Shown: positions 23,043 through 33,249, counted from the first letter of the stretch. The stretch is 64,000 nucleotides of DNA from an uncultured Bacteroidia bacterium (GCA_902800965.1 CADCGK010000003.1:106088-170087), one strand, 5' to 3'. The notes: generated by a model not told the origin, from the sequence alone. Program-made: numbers and translations.

Positions 23043-24197
23043 ATGCGAGATACAGAAACTGAACCGAATGACGAGGTAAAGAGGGGCCTTTTGAGCCAAC
23101 TCAATGAGATCAAGGGGAAGCTGTATGGTGAGAACTGTCACATGATCACTATGAAGCAGCTCAACTATCATGCATATTCCAAAAACAACCCTAAACGTTA
23201 CATCCAATTTCAAATACCCAAGAAAATAAAAGGGGAATTCCGCACCATTACAGCTCCTAATGCCGGCTTGAAATGCATTCAGCGTTGCATCAATGCCATG
23301 TTGCTTGAACAATTTACGGCACACCCGGCAGCCAACGGTTTCGTCCCTGGAAAGTCTATTGTTGATAATGCCAAAGTTCATTTGGGACAAAAGTACATTT
23401 TCAACATCGATTTAAAAGATTTCTTTCCTAGTATAACAGTTGGTCGAGTGTTTGCTTGTCTTCAACTGCCCCCCCTTTCATACGAAAAAGAAACGGCCAG
23501 CTTAATTGCCGACCTTTGTTGTCATGAAGGTGTATTGCCTCAAGGAGCTCCAACGTCACCTACATTAACCAATGTTGTTTGTGCAAGGTTGGACTGGCGT
23601 TTGACCAAATTGGCTAATCGCTATGGCATGCACTATTCTCGTTATGCTGATGACATTACATTCAGCTGCATGAGCAACCTGTTTCACGAGGATGGTGAAT
23701 TTGTTAAAACGCTTCGTCATTTCGTTGAAAAAGAAGGATTCGCAATCAATGACGCAAAGACGAGGGTTAACAGTTACTTCCGTCGTCAGGAAGTCACAGG
23801 GTTGACCATCAATGTCAAGCCGAATGTAACTCAAAAATATGTGAAGCTAATTCGTATTATGCTTCACAATTGGGAAGTGGCTGGTTATGATTACGCTCAA
23901 AGCATATTTCTTGAGCACTATCATCCCACCAAGAATGTTACCGGATTGCATCATATCGAAAACGTTATTGGTGGCAAGTTGGATTTCTTGAAAATGGTGA
24001 AAGGCGAAAAGGATGGAACCTACATTAGGTTAAGGAATCGTTTCAACGAATTACTTGGCACGGTTCCGGTTTCAGATGATTCTGATAAACCTATTGCACC
24101 TGCTTCGGATGGTACACCATCTGAGACTGCTTTCGATTCTCTCGACACCGTCTTGCAGAATCTCTGCGAATCAAATTTTGACCTATCGTTATTATAA
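23043..24197 (+). CDS. retron reverse transcriptase
   Basis: 384 residues. RT motifs in order: NAKVH at 109-113 (the retron NAxxH element), FNIDLKDFFPSI at 120-131, LPQGAPTSPTLTN, catalytic YADD at 201-204 and EVTGL (VTG at 251-253), the retron-specific contact for the template RNA. It makes the branched msDNA from the preceding ncRNA. The C-terminal ~35 residues (SDDSDKPIAPASDGT...) look like a flexible tail. The start follows the a2 strand by 17 bp; the downstream accessory gene begins 12 bp after the stop. Confidence 0.95.
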   Translation: MRDTETEPNDEVKRGLLSQLNEIKGKLYGENCHMITMKQLNYHAYSKNNPKRYIQFQIPKKIKGEFRTITAPNAGLKCIQRCINAMLLEQFTAHPAANGFVPGKSIVDNAKVHLGQKYIFNIDLKDFFPSITVGRVFACLQLPPLSYEKETASLIADLCCHEGVLPQGAPTSPTLTNVVCARLDWRLTKLANRYGMHYSRYADDITFSCMSNLFHEDGEFVKTLRHFVEKEGFAINDAKTRVNSYFRRQEVTGLTINVKPNVTQKYVKLIRIMLHNWEVAGYDYAQSIFLEHYHPTKNVTGLHHIENVIGGKLDFLKMVKGEKDGTYIRLRNRFNELLGTVPVSDDSDKPIAPASDGTPSETAFDSLDTVLQNLCESNFDLSLL

Positions 24198-24209
24198 AAC
24201 AGACAATGT

Positions 24210-25193
24210 ATGGGACAAAACAAAGAACAACTGAACAAACTGCTTGATTTCATTGACCAACTAGCCAAGGATAAGGATAATGCTTGGTTTGTGAGAGAGC
24301 TGGGGAATAGATATGGTATCAATAATGTGAAACCATCGATTTCGGCAGATTTAAATACGCGTATTGAAGAGATTTATGAGTATTGTGTGGAGAGGGTGAT
24401 TCGAGAACAAGCGACCCAGTTTTATAAAGATTTCCCCATTACTGATTTGACAAGTCAGTTAATTGAAGACTATTGTCGAATGGAAAGATATAGGAGGCAG
24501 AACAATTTTGGAGATTTTTGTCTGGCTGTATTCCAACAGGTAGAAAACATTACTAACTGGTTTTGCCTAAGACAGAAGTTCATCGACCTATATGTGAGCA
24601 AACGAGATGAAGATAGTGCTTTTAAAGATAAAGAAGGGAATCCCATATCTACTATTAGAGAACTGATAATCAATACTAAAGAAAAGGAACAATATGAAAA
24701 AAGGAAGAGTTTGCAATTAAAAGATTTGTTCTTTAACGAAAAAGTACGTGCGTTACTGTATTTTGTGTTTTTTGAGGAGAAAACTACAAAGTATACATTT
24801 GAATCCAAGTATTCTGAATTGAATGAATTGTATCAATGTAGAAACCTTAATCATAGAGGAGGGCGGCGAAGCGAGTATCAGGAAGATATCATTTCCAATA
24901 TCCTTCCTCATCAATATTTATATTACCTAAAATTTACCGGATTACTTGTTGGGTATGTTGAACGGATTAGCGTTTTTATGGCAAGGAAAGAAACAATGGG
25001 TACTATTGTCAATGTTTTACCCAGTGCTGTTTTCATAAAGTTGGATAATGGCGAAAACTTGACTATTGATAAAGGTAAATTGTTTTACAAAGTCAGGCTG
25101 TTTGCAAAAAACGATCGAATTAGTATTGAAAGGAATAGGATTACAAACGAGATTATCAATGTGAGTAGAATCGAAACAGAATCAAAGAATTAA
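24210..25193 (+). CDS. retron accessory protein: HEPN-like helical domain plus OB/S1-like domain
   Basis: 327 residues. Residues ~50-255 are all helical and end with CRNLNHRGG, giving R211-x3-H215, close to the R-x4-6-H motif of HEPN RNases. Residues ~262-310 (GTIVNVLPSAVFIKLDNGEN ... FYKVRLFAKNDRISI) have the five-strand rhythm of an S1/cold-shock-like OB domain. Position 12 bp downstream of the RT marks it as the retron effector or co-factor. In retrons, the effector is held silent by RT-msDNA and released on infection; here RNA cleavage is a hypothesis. I cannot match it to a named retron type. Confidence 0.65.
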   Translation: MGQNKEQLNKLLDFIDQLAKDKDNAWFVRELGNRYGINNVKPSISADLNTRIEEIYEYCVERVIREQATQFYKDFPITDLTSQLIEDYCRMERYRRQNNFGDFCLAVFQQVENITNWFCLRQKFIDLYVSKRDEDSAFKDKEGNPISTIRELIINTKEKEQYEKRKSLQLKDLFFNEKVRALLYFVFFEEKTTKYTFESKYSELNELYQCRNLNHRGGRRSEYQEDIISNILPHQYLYYLKFTGLLVGYVERISVFMARKETMGTIVNVLPSAVFIKLDNGENLTIDKGKLFYKVRLFAKNDRISIERNRITNEIINVSRIETESKN

Positions 25194-25335
25194 TTGTTTG
25201 TCATTACTATAAACAGAGGTGGCAGTTTATAGAATTATTAAGCGGACAATTGTCATGTTGGCTATTGGGCTGTGGGTGCGATGGTGTGGATAGCCATAAG
25301 ATGGTTATTGCGTAACAAAAAAAGAACAAATAATA

Positions 25336-28300
25336 ATGGAAACTCAAATAATAAGATTAAGCAAGGTTGCTAGAGAATTAAATATAGGGGGAGAGACTCT
25401 CGTTGAGAGTCTAAAGCTACATGGGTACGAAGTGGATCCTAGTCCTAATACAATAATTACTCCTGAGCAATATGCTATTTTGTTAAAAGAGCATGGCGCT
25501 CAACTACATGCTCCCGAAATCATTGGGCCAGAACAATTACCTAGTGTTTTGGAGGTTGCTGAGGGCATCGAAAAACTGGCTTTTAATGCAAACAAAGAAA
25601 ACGGAGAACTTTATAGAGTTGGAGATAGCGTAAGGGTACGAATCAATAAGATTCAAGAAAACGGATGTTATTGTACATTCCTTCCCATTTGGAAGAATCA
25701 ATTTGGCTTTATGCCAAACTATCTTATGCCAAGTTGTTTTGATGAAAATGGAAATTTTACAAAATCTGTTGGCGATACTTTTTTTGTTGTGGTTAACCGA
25801 ATAACAGAAAGAGGGATTATTCTTTCAGATATTGATACTTATAAAAAGGAACTAGAGAAAATCCGAAAAAGGGAAGAAAAAGCCCGAATGCAGCAATTGA
25901 TTGATGATTTTGCTACAAAGTATGCTGTGGGTACAATTTTTGAAGCAATTGTAGTTAGGGTTAATTATACGAGAGTTTATATTGACCTTGGAGGAGTGCA
26001 AGGCATCATAAAAAAAGAGGATATAAATTGGAACGAGATTGATAGGTTGGAGGATATATTGTTTGAAGGCGAGACCATCAATGCAGTGTTTCTTAAATAT
26101 GAAAAAAGCAAACTATACTTCAGCTTAAAGCTGTTGAACGAAAAACCCTACGATGATTCTTTGTATAATTTAAGTTTGACAGACCTTCTTCTGTTTGCAG
26201 GCCATAATTCAAAGTGTTTTGTTGGTCAAGCAAAACGATATCCTTATGGACTCTTCATAGAAAACTTGTATTCAGATGACATCAATCAAAAGGGGAAGTT
26301 GCTTATTGACCCTCTTTATGGATATAATATACGCGCCTTAGTGCCTAATACGATAACTACAGTTAAAGAGAATAGGTTTTATCGTATAAAGTTGACACTT
26401 GTATCGAAGGATTATAGATTGAGTCGAAACCAGTTATTCCAATTTATTGCAACGGACTTTGAAGAAGTTTCGAATCCTTACATCGAAGATGTGAGATTAG
26501 CGTTTCAAAGGAATACTACGAATCCTGCGGCAAACCAGAGAGATGCAAAGCTTTTAGATGAAATTGGGAAAAACATGTATTCCTCAAAGGACAGGATGTT
26601 TTTTGAGTTAATTCAGAACGCTGATGATGCAGCATCCCAAAAAGGTGTTCTAGTTAATGTTGCAACGGAAGGTGACTACTTAATTCTTAGACATAATGGA
26701 TTCAGTTTTGATAAGGATGATTTCGTTTCTATTACAACGGCTGCAAATGGAACGAAAAAGGCTAATGAAAATAAAACTGGATATAAAGGTATTGGATTTA
26801 AATCTGTGTTTACTGATTCCGAACAGGTGTTTATTCATACGGGAGGATACCATTTTAAATTTGATAAAAGAGAACCGATTTTTCAGGATTTTAACAGTTT
26901 TTATTTGGACAATAATCCTATGATAATAAATGATGAGTCAAAGAGTCGGTTTTTAAATCTATATTCAGATTACAAAAAACAATTTGACGGTATTCATTCT
27001 ATCCCATGGCAACTAGAGCCTATTTGGGTAGAGAGTTTCCCGGAACAATTAGGAGATAATTTTACAACTGCCAATGTTTCAATAGCCCTTAAATTGGGTG
27101 AGAATAAAATAGAAGGAGATTCAGGATATAGTAGTGCAATTGAGGATATTATTCGTAATCCAAAATTCATGTTGTTTTTGCGCAATACTAAGCGCATTGA
27201 CTTTAACGGGAAATCTGTCAGTAAAACAACAAAAGGCGGTATAATTACTCTAAAAAATTCGTTTAATGCCAAGCGAATAGAGTATTTCAGAAGGGATGAT
27301 TTCGTAATAGAAGTAAATAATGATGTATTTGAGAATAACGATATTGAATTGCGTATAAAAGTAGAGAAGAAGGACGAGGTTACTGGGAGAATTATTGAGG
27401 CGAGATTTGTTGATATTCATAATCAAGAGATAGAAAATGTTCCACAAAAGATAGCAATCAATAACTCAACATCAATATCTTTTGCAGCTCCTATTACTGA
27501 AAATGGAGAACTCAATCCAAACACGAAATGTAATGAGATTTCTATGTTTGCATTTTTGCCTACATTGGTAAAGGATTTTAGATTTCCGTTTTACATCAAT
27601 GCCAATTTTATTCTTGATCCACCACGTCAACGAATTTTGGGCGATAATCCTTGGAATTTCTATCTTATGCAGGAAATTGCAAAGTGCATTGTTCGATGGT
27701 GTGGCACGTTGAATGAAAATCGAGAAGAAAAAGCATTAAACATTCTTGTAAACCAGTATTTTGAAGAAGATTCACCAGATACAAGGCAGCTTGCCGAACA
27801 CTTTAATCGTTCCTATAAACATACTCTTGAAACTGAAGCGTTTATTCTAAACCATAAAGGTACACTTTCACGACAAGACGAAATCATTTTAGATATACCT
27901 GGTATTTCTCAACTTATTGGCGCTGATTTGTTCTGCAAGATTATGGGAACCAGCAAGTGCTTGCCCTCAACAGACATTGATGCTAAGATTTTAAGAAGTG
28001 GTATTTTTGAAAGGATTGAAAAACCTTCTATTGATGATGTGATTGAGGCTATAACCAATAATGCAGATTTCAATTCATGGTTTATTACTGCAACAGGTGA
28101 ACAAAAGGATACTATTTTTAGATGGATTGAGTGGGTTAAGGCAAAGAATTATTCGTCTAATGAGAATGACTTGCCCAATTTGGTTTCCAACCTACCACTA
28201 TTCCAATTTGGCGAACAGTTTAAAACAAGACGGGAAATTGACTTAAATGATTATGTCATTTGTACAGAACACATCAAGCCAATTAAGGATGTTCTTTTAA

Positions 28301-30927
28301 AAATAGGAATACAATGTTCAGACAACTATTTTGATGAGAGTTGTACGATATATGATTTTATTGAACCGCAAAACGAAGTAAAAGTTTTTGAGAGCATTAC
28401 AGCTCGTATAATGGAGCAAAATGAAGCTTTATTAGAGCCAAGTGATAAATTGCGATTATTCCTAGCTATGGAGGGTTTTCTTGGTGTTGGTCCAGAAAAA
28501 CTATCTAAGATTCGGTTTTTCCATAATTCTGAAGGGCAATTGTCTAGCTTAAACGAAATGTTTGCGTACAATGAATGTGCCCCACTTTGGGCTAGACCTT
28601 TTATGATTGCTAAAGAGGAATGTTTTGATGAAATAAAAGACTTATTACAGAATGAGTTCGATGTTATATGGAAGAACATTGATACTATTACTACTGAACA
28701 AGGTAATGCTATAACTGATGTCTACCATTCTTATAAATGGACTGATGATAAATATACCACTGCGTTAATCGATAAATACAAGAAAGACAATAATCTTGCT
28801 TTGCTGCTTCCTATTGTTGAAGATGCGCATACTGAGACGAAACAGTTTTTTTTAGATGGTATTCAAAGGATTGAATTGTTGTCTGGTGCCTCGTATAAGA
28901 AAGAATCATACGAATACCGTGTGCTTCAAATGGCGTTGTCTATTATGGCAGATCCTTCTGTCTTTTCTTCTAAGGTGTATTTCGATGGAACTTGTATTAA
29001 AGATTATTCTGTAAAAGATGAGGTTGAATGCACATTTATCCAAGAAGGTAAAGAAAAAAAGGTGATAATGTCTTTGGCCAGATTGTTACCTAAATATCAG
29101 AATCAGTCGAACACCAGTGATAGTATTAAGATACTATTTAATGGTGAAAAATGGATTGACAAATTTTTTGATGCTAAACCAAAACCAATTTCAGAGGTAT
29201 ATTCGGAACTGAATAGCACACTTGGCATTGTTCATGCAACATATTCTCCGTGGAAAACGGGAAGTGGGAATGCTATTCAATACATGTTTTCTGTGTATAA
29301 ACGCAAACAGAGTTGGAGCGTGGTAAAAGGGTTGCAGATAGATCTTCGCTCAGAATCTGATGCGTTTATCTTTGAAATGATGGATTTCTTGTGTGATAAT
29401 GATTTGCAAATAGAAACATCGCCTTTTACATATCATTTAAGGAGCTATTTTAAAGGTAAAAGCTTTAACGACCGACTTGTTTTTGAAGAAGAAACTATAT
29501 TAAAGGCTATTGAGCTATGGGCCAATGATGATAAAAAGAAGAAGTATCTTATAAGAAATGGAGTAAAAAACGAAGAAGACCCTGCCATTCTTTTCCGCAA
29601 GTTATTTATAGAAAATAAACAAATTGATTCTCTAAATAGTTTGTCTGATAGTGACTTGGCGTCAGGAGTAGCTTTCATTGCATCTGCAGGCTATATTGAC
29701 AGGCCTTTTGAAGGAGCAAACCAGAGAGCTATACTCTTGGAGCTGCTAAACAAAAAATGCTGTAAATTAGAAACAAAGGTTGATTTAGAGGAATTGCAAA
29801 AAAGCTCAACAGAGTGGGATAATGCAGATTATAATACTTGGACACAAGAACATTATCCGCGCATCTTTATTTATCCAGGTTATCTACCAGAAAGTGTTTA
29901 TTATGGCAGCGTGTTGCTTGTCAATTATAATAATGACAAACGCTCCTATTACTATGATAAACAGCGTGATCCAAAAAATGAAAAACTGTACATCAGTGAC
30001 ACAAAAAAGATTGATGACATTTTATTTGAAATTGCCAAAGAAGGAAAAACCAGTTTTTTCTTAGATGATTATAAAGCTCTCTTTTTAGAAGGAAAAGTAG
30101 CTGTATCGAAAGATGAAATTGTTGCTAAGGACAAAGCCATAGAATCCTTGTCGGAATCAAATCGGCAAAAAGATGAAATAATCGAAGACCTAAAAGCAAG
30201 ACTTGAGAAGTATGAAAGTGATGTATCTGGAATCGCAGAAGGGATCCCAGAACCTCAACCAATGCATTCGTCAAAAGAAGGACGAGATGATTCCATGCGT
30301 AAATCAAACGTCCAATCTTCTGGAACAGAATATGCCGAAGAAATTAATTCTTCGGAAACCCCAGTGCCTATTGTTGATTCTCCAGGCAAGGTTTTACGTA
30401 AAGGGAAGCTGACACCAGAAGAACGCATACAATTAAACCGTGAAGCAAGAATTGAAGCAAAAAAATACCTTGAAAACGAACCGGGTTATGATTGCAGCGA
30501 ATGGGATGCGGAAAATAGTGGACAAATTGTTTATGATGTTAAACACAATGGAAAAACAATTGTGGTAGTTGTAATTAGTTCTAATGAAAGTAGACTACAT
30601 CTGCATCCTTATGCTTTTGCAGAGCTAATGGAAAACCCTGATAATTTGTTGTTGAATTATGTGGATGGGAAGATTTATTCATGGTCTTTTGTGGAATTAT
30701 TTAAAGACAATCCCGATGTAAATCTAATTTTTGATACAGACATTATAACCCCCAAGGAATTTGCATTTATAGCAAATAGATATAGAACAACTAAAAAAAC
30801 GTGTTTCGTTGTAGAAAACCCAAAGTTCTCGATCTCAGATCAAATCAAGGGTTTTGGTTTGGAAGAAGTTAAAGAAGGAGGAACTGTTATTGTGGACATT
30901 TCACTTGATGATTTATATAATTGGTAG
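25336..30927 (+). CDS. giant S1-domain / sacsin-type HATPase protein
   Basis: 1863 residues. Order: an IF2N-like helical module (1-55, IRLSKVARELNIGGETLVES), S1/OB domains at ~95-160, ~190-265 and probably ~295-375, then a Bergerat ATPase of sacsin/Hsp90 type with FFELIQNADDAAS (~421-433), LRHNGFSFDKDDF and GYKGIGFKSVF (~482), followed by ~1100 residues of helical scaffold, a coiled coil (~1590-1630) and a C-terminal DUF3883-like alpha-beta domain (~1690-1863). The DUF3883 catalytic 'EVK' appears as VVVVIS, so that nuclease may be dead. Starts 142 bp after the retron accessory gene and is coupled (2 bp gap) to the helicase. Sacsin-type ATPase plus helicase pairs occur in bacterial defence; the S1 front end suggests RNA or ribosome recognition. 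Confidence 0.85.
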   Translation: METQIIRLSKVARELNIGGETLVESLKLHGYEVDPSPNTIITPEQYAILLKEHGAQLHAPEIIGPEQLPSVLEVAEGIEKLAFNANKENGELYRVGDSVRVRINKIQENGCYCTFLPIWKNQFGFMPNYLMPSCFDENGNFTKSVGDTFFVVVNRITERGIILSDIDTYKKELEKIRKREEKARMQQLIDDFATKYAVGTIFEAIVVRVNYTRVYIDLGGVQGIIKKEDINWNEIDRLEDILFEGETINAVFLKYEKSKLYFSLKLLNEKPYDDSLYNLSLTDLLLFAGHNSKCFVGQAKRYPYGLFIENLYSDDINQKGKLLIDPLYGYNIRALVPNTITTVKENRFYRIKLTLVSKDYRLSRNQLFQFIATDFEEVSNPYIEDVRLAFQRNTTNPAANQRDAKLLDEIGKNMYSSKDRMFFELIQNADDAASQKGVLVNVATEGDYLILRHNGFSFDKDDFVSITTAANGTKKANENKTGYKGIGFKSVFTDSEQVFIHTGGYHFKFDKREPIFQDFNSFYLDNNPMIINDESKSRFLNLYSDYKKQFDGIHSIPWQLEPIWVESFPEQLGDNFTTANVSIALKLGENKIEGDSGYSSAIEDIIRNPKFMLFLRNTKRIDFNGKSVSKTTKGGIITLKNSFNAKRIEYFRRDDFVIEVNNDVFENNDIELRIKVEKKDEVTGRIIEARFVDIHNQEIENVPQKIAINNSTSISFAAPITENGELNPNTKCNEISMFAFLPTLVKDFRFPFYINANFILDPPRQRILGDNPWNFYLMQEIAKCIVRWCGTLNENREEKALNILVNQYFEEDSPDTRQLAEHFNRSYKHTLETEAFILNHKGTLSRQDEIILDIPGISQLIGADLFCKIMGTSKCLPSTDIDAKILRSGIFERIEKPSIDDVIEAITNNADFNSWFITATGEQKDTIFRWIEWVKAKNYSSNENDLPNLVSNLPLFQFGEQFKTRREIDLNDYVICTEHIKPIKDVLLKIGIQCSDNYFDESCTIYDFIEPQNEVKVFESITARIMEQNEALLEPSDKLRLFLAMEGFLGVGPEKLSKIRFFHNSEGQLSSLNEMFAYNECAPLWARPFMIAKEECFDEIKDLLQNEFDVIWKNIDTITTEQGNAITDVYHSYKWTDDKYTTALIDKYKKDNNLALLLPIVEDAHTETKQFFLDGIQRIELLSGASYKKESYEYRVLQMALSIMADPSVFSSKVYFDGTCIKDYSVKDEVECTFIQEGKEKKVIMSLARLLPKYQNQSNTSDSIKILFNGEKWIDKFFDAKPKPISEVYSELNSTLGIVHATYSPWKTGSGNAIQYMFSVYKRKQSWSVVKGLQIDLRSESDAFIFEMMDFLCDNDLQIETSPFTYHLRSYFKGKSFNDRLVFEEETILKAIELWANDDKKKKYLIRNGVKNEEDPAILFRKLFIENKQIDSLNSLSDSDLASGVAFIASAGYIDRPFEGANQRAILLELLNKKCCKLETKVDLEELQKSSTEWDNADYNTWTQEHYPRIFIYPGYLPESVYYGSVLLVNYNNDKRSYYYDKQRDPKNEKLYISDTKKIDDILFEIAKEGKTSFFLDDYKALFLEGKVAVSKDEIVAKDKAIESLSESNRQKDEIIEDLKARLEKYESDVSGIAEGIPEPQPMHSSKEGRDDSMRKSNVQSSGTEYAEEINSSETPVPIVDSPGKVLRKGKLTPEERIQLNREARIEAKKYLENEPGYDCSEWDAENSGQIVYDVKHNGKTIVVVVISSNESRLHLHPYAFAELMENPDNLLLNYVDGKIYSWSFVELFKDNPDVNLIFDTDIITPKEFAFIANRYRTTKKTCFVVENPKFSISDQIKGFGLEEVKEGGTVIVDISLDDLYNW

Positions 30928-30929
30928 TT

Positions 30930-33173
30930 ATGCATTATACGCGTGATCAACATAAAAAGTTTTTGGATACAGAATTACAAGAAATCTGTGAAGATTATCT
31001 AAAAACACTGAATACAGAAGCCGTCGCCTTGTTGGAAAGCAACGAAGTATATGTGTCTCAATTTGTGAAAGTTGAACTGGAAAAGCAAATTGACCAAAAC
31101 GGAACTGAGTATTTTTGTGGTAACGGACAGTTGCTATTAAAGTTTAAAAGTGACAAAGGCATTCCTCGAAAAAACGAGTACTTTGTTGCAGTTTTGTTAG
31201 ACAAAGAAATGTGCATTCCCAGAAACTGGGGAAATATATCTTGGGGGAACCTTAGAAAAAACCAGATTAAATTCTCTGAAGTGCATTGTGTTTGGCAGGG
31301 AAAAACCGATGAGAATGGCTTTCTGTTATGTGGTTTTGCAGGCTTGTCCATTGAAATGGCAAAGCATTTAATCGACAACAAACTTAATGGCTGCGTCATC
31401 GTGCTTGGACCCAAGATGCCACCTATTGATTATTACCAGAATTTAATCAACATGGTATCGAATAATAATCAAAAGCAAAGAGCAAATGCTTTGCTTGATT
31501 ACGAAGATTCCATGCACACATGGAGCCCAACACCTTTATCATCTACGATTCCTCCTGCAAGTGTTATAGTGAAAAAGTTGGAAGAGGCCGATGATATCAT
31601 TGTGCAAGGTCCTCCAGGTACTGGGAAAACGTATATGATGGCAAATGTCATTTCCAACCTTCTTGACAATAATAAAAGCGTGTTAGCCACAGCATTGACC
31701 AACAGGGCTTTAATAGAATTAGCCTCAAAAGAGGCTTTAACGCAGCACCTTGAGAAAGGTAATATTTATAAAACTAATGTTTCAACGGACGAATTGTCAC
31801 TATGCAAAAAACTTGAATGTATTGAGAGCAAGAAATTGTTTAGCTCGCCTGGCAAATTAACACTAACAACCTTCTATAATTCAAGTGGCTGGGCAATTAT
31901 CAGTACAGATACACCACCTTTTGACTATGTGATAATGGACGAGGCCAGTCAAGCTTTGTTCGCCATGGTTGCTTCGTGCAAAAACCTTGGAAAAAAAGTG
32001 ATTTGGATTGGTGATCAAAAACAATTGCCGCCTATCGTTTCAATTTCAGAAGAAACAATTATCAGGAAGGACTATGCAAATTTGATAAATGGGTTTCAAA
32101 CGTTATGTGACAACTTTGATATGCCCTCATATATGCTTGTAGATACTTTCAGACTTCAATCAAGGTCTGCCGAATTGACAAGCGTTTTTTATGATGTACC
32201 TTTGGTGTCGGTATCAACAACTGAATTGACAAATACGACATTGCCATTTATAGATAAAAGAGGAGGAACGTCAATAATCGAGAAAGAAATGCCAAATGGT
32301 GAAAAAGCCGACAGAGGTTGTTGTAATGATGTGGTTGAACTAATCGGTCAATTATTAAAAGAAGTACCTAATGCGACTATTGCACTTCTTTCTAAGTTTA
32401 GGCCTACAGTAAGAATGTTACAAAACTGTTTTATTACGAGATATGGCACCAAAAACAACGTCCTCATTGATACCGTTGAACGCATACAAGGAATGACCTG
32501 TGATATTTGTTTCTACTTTATCCCAAATACCATATACCACATGTCGTTAAACAAAGAATTGTTTAATGTTGTCACAAGTCGTGCTAAGCAATATACGGTT
32601 ATTGTTGCTGACAAAAGTCTTCTTCAACAAGACATGCCAATTGAAGTAAGGCGATATCTATTGAAGGCACAGGAAGACAAATTTGCGACTTTTGAGCCCA
32701 AGACGATAACGGCTGGCAGTATTAGTGTTTCGGTGGTTGACAAAATTGACCTCTCAAAATTGGAACGAAGGACTAAAAGCAGCACCGTTTATGTGATTGA
32801 CACCAATGTATTCGTGAGCTGCCCTGATATCATCAGTCGAATTGGAAAGCAAAACAAAGTGATTGTTCCGGCCAAAGTACTTGAAGAGCTTGACAAGTTA
32901 AAGCAAAAAGAAAGTTCGGACAAGAAAGCCATCAATGAAGCTGCTAAGAACATAAGTCTTGCTTTCACAAAAAACTACTCAAAAATGGAAGAAGCAGATG
33001 TGTCTTTGCTTCCACAAGGTTTTGACACGCACAACGCTGATTGCATGATTTTGTCGGTTGTCTTAAAGCACAAAGATGACAATGCTATACTATTAACCTC
33101 CGACAAAGTACTTCAAGCGAGAGCGAATGGGCTTGGCATTAGAACGATGTCTTTGTATGAAATCTTGCGTTGA
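30930..33173 (+). CDS. UPF1-like SF1 helicase fused to a PIN-domain nuclease
   Basis: 747 residues from ATG 30930 (an upstream TTG at 30921 overlaps the previous stop). N-terminal ~200 residues unrecognised. Helicase: GPPGTGKT at ~227, DEASQA at ~337, GDQKQLPP, a Q-rich VERIQGMT (~515) and VVTSRAK motif VI. The long 1B/2B insertions are short, as in UPF1/Dna2-like SF1B enzymes. PIN domain from ~620: VIDTNVF, then VLEELDKLK, HNADCMIL and LLTSDKVLQARA supply the usual acidic residues. Helicase plus PIN recalls RNA-surveillance enzymes and, together with the S1 partner, suggests an RNA-cleaving machine. Confidence 0.88.
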   Translation: MHYTRDQHKKFLDTELQEICEDYLKTLNTEAVALLESNEVYVSQFVKVELEKQIDQNGTEYFCGNGQLLLKFKSDKGIPRKNEYFVAVLLDKEMCIPRNWGNISWGNLRKNQIKFSEVHCVWQGKTDENGFLLCGFAGLSIEMAKHLIDNKLNGCVIVLGPKMPPIDYYQNLINMVSNNNQKQRANALLDYEDSMHTWSPTPLSSTIPPASVIVKKLEEADDIIVQGPPGTGKTYMMANVISNLLDNNKSVLATALTNRALIELASKEALTQHLEKGNIYKTNVSTDELSLCKKLECIESKKLFSSPGKLTLTTFYNSSGWAIISTDTPPFDYVIMDEASQALFAMVASCKNLGKKVIWIGDQKQLPPIVSISEETIIRKDYANLINGFQTLCDNFDMPSYMLVDTFRLQSRSAELTSVFYDVPLVSVSTTELTNTTLPFIDKRGGTSIIEKEMPNGEKADRGCCNDVVELIGQLLKEVPNATIALLSKFRPTVRMLQNCFITRYGTKNNVLIDTVERIQGMTCDICFYFIPNTIYHMSLNKELFNVVTSRAKQYTVIVADKSLLQQDMPIEVRRYLLKAQEDKFATFEPKTITAGSISVSVVDKIDLSKLERRTKSSTVYVIDTNVFVSCPDIISRIGKQNKVIVPAKVLEELDKLKQKESSDKKAINEAAKNISLAFTKNYSKMEEADVSLLPQGFDTHNADCMILSVVLKHKDDNAILLTSDKVLQARANGLGIRTMSLYEILR

Positions 33174-33213
33174 TAAGCTGGCAAGAGATACTTTTTCCAT
33201 CCTTTTTGTTTTC

Positions 33214-33249
33214 TGTGCAATTCCATTGCACAAACCATTCCTATCTTTG
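33214..33249 (+). promoter_or_regulatory. perfect TGTGCAA-type operator and promoter
   Basis: TGTGCAA-TTCCA-TTGCACA (33214-33232), a perfect 7-5-7 palindrome, 9 bp, TATCTTTG (33242-33249). Confidence 0.75.

Noticed and set aside
22885..23079. Small ORF (64 aa) before the retron RT
   Set aside because: It coincides with the msr-msd, including the a2 strand, and overlaps the RT start; structure explains the sequence better than coding.
22334..24197. Retropepsin + reverse transcriptase as a retrotransposon
   Set aside because: The RT has retron motifs and its own ncRNA, no integrase or RNase H follows, and the same protease lies beside an ATPase in unit 1.
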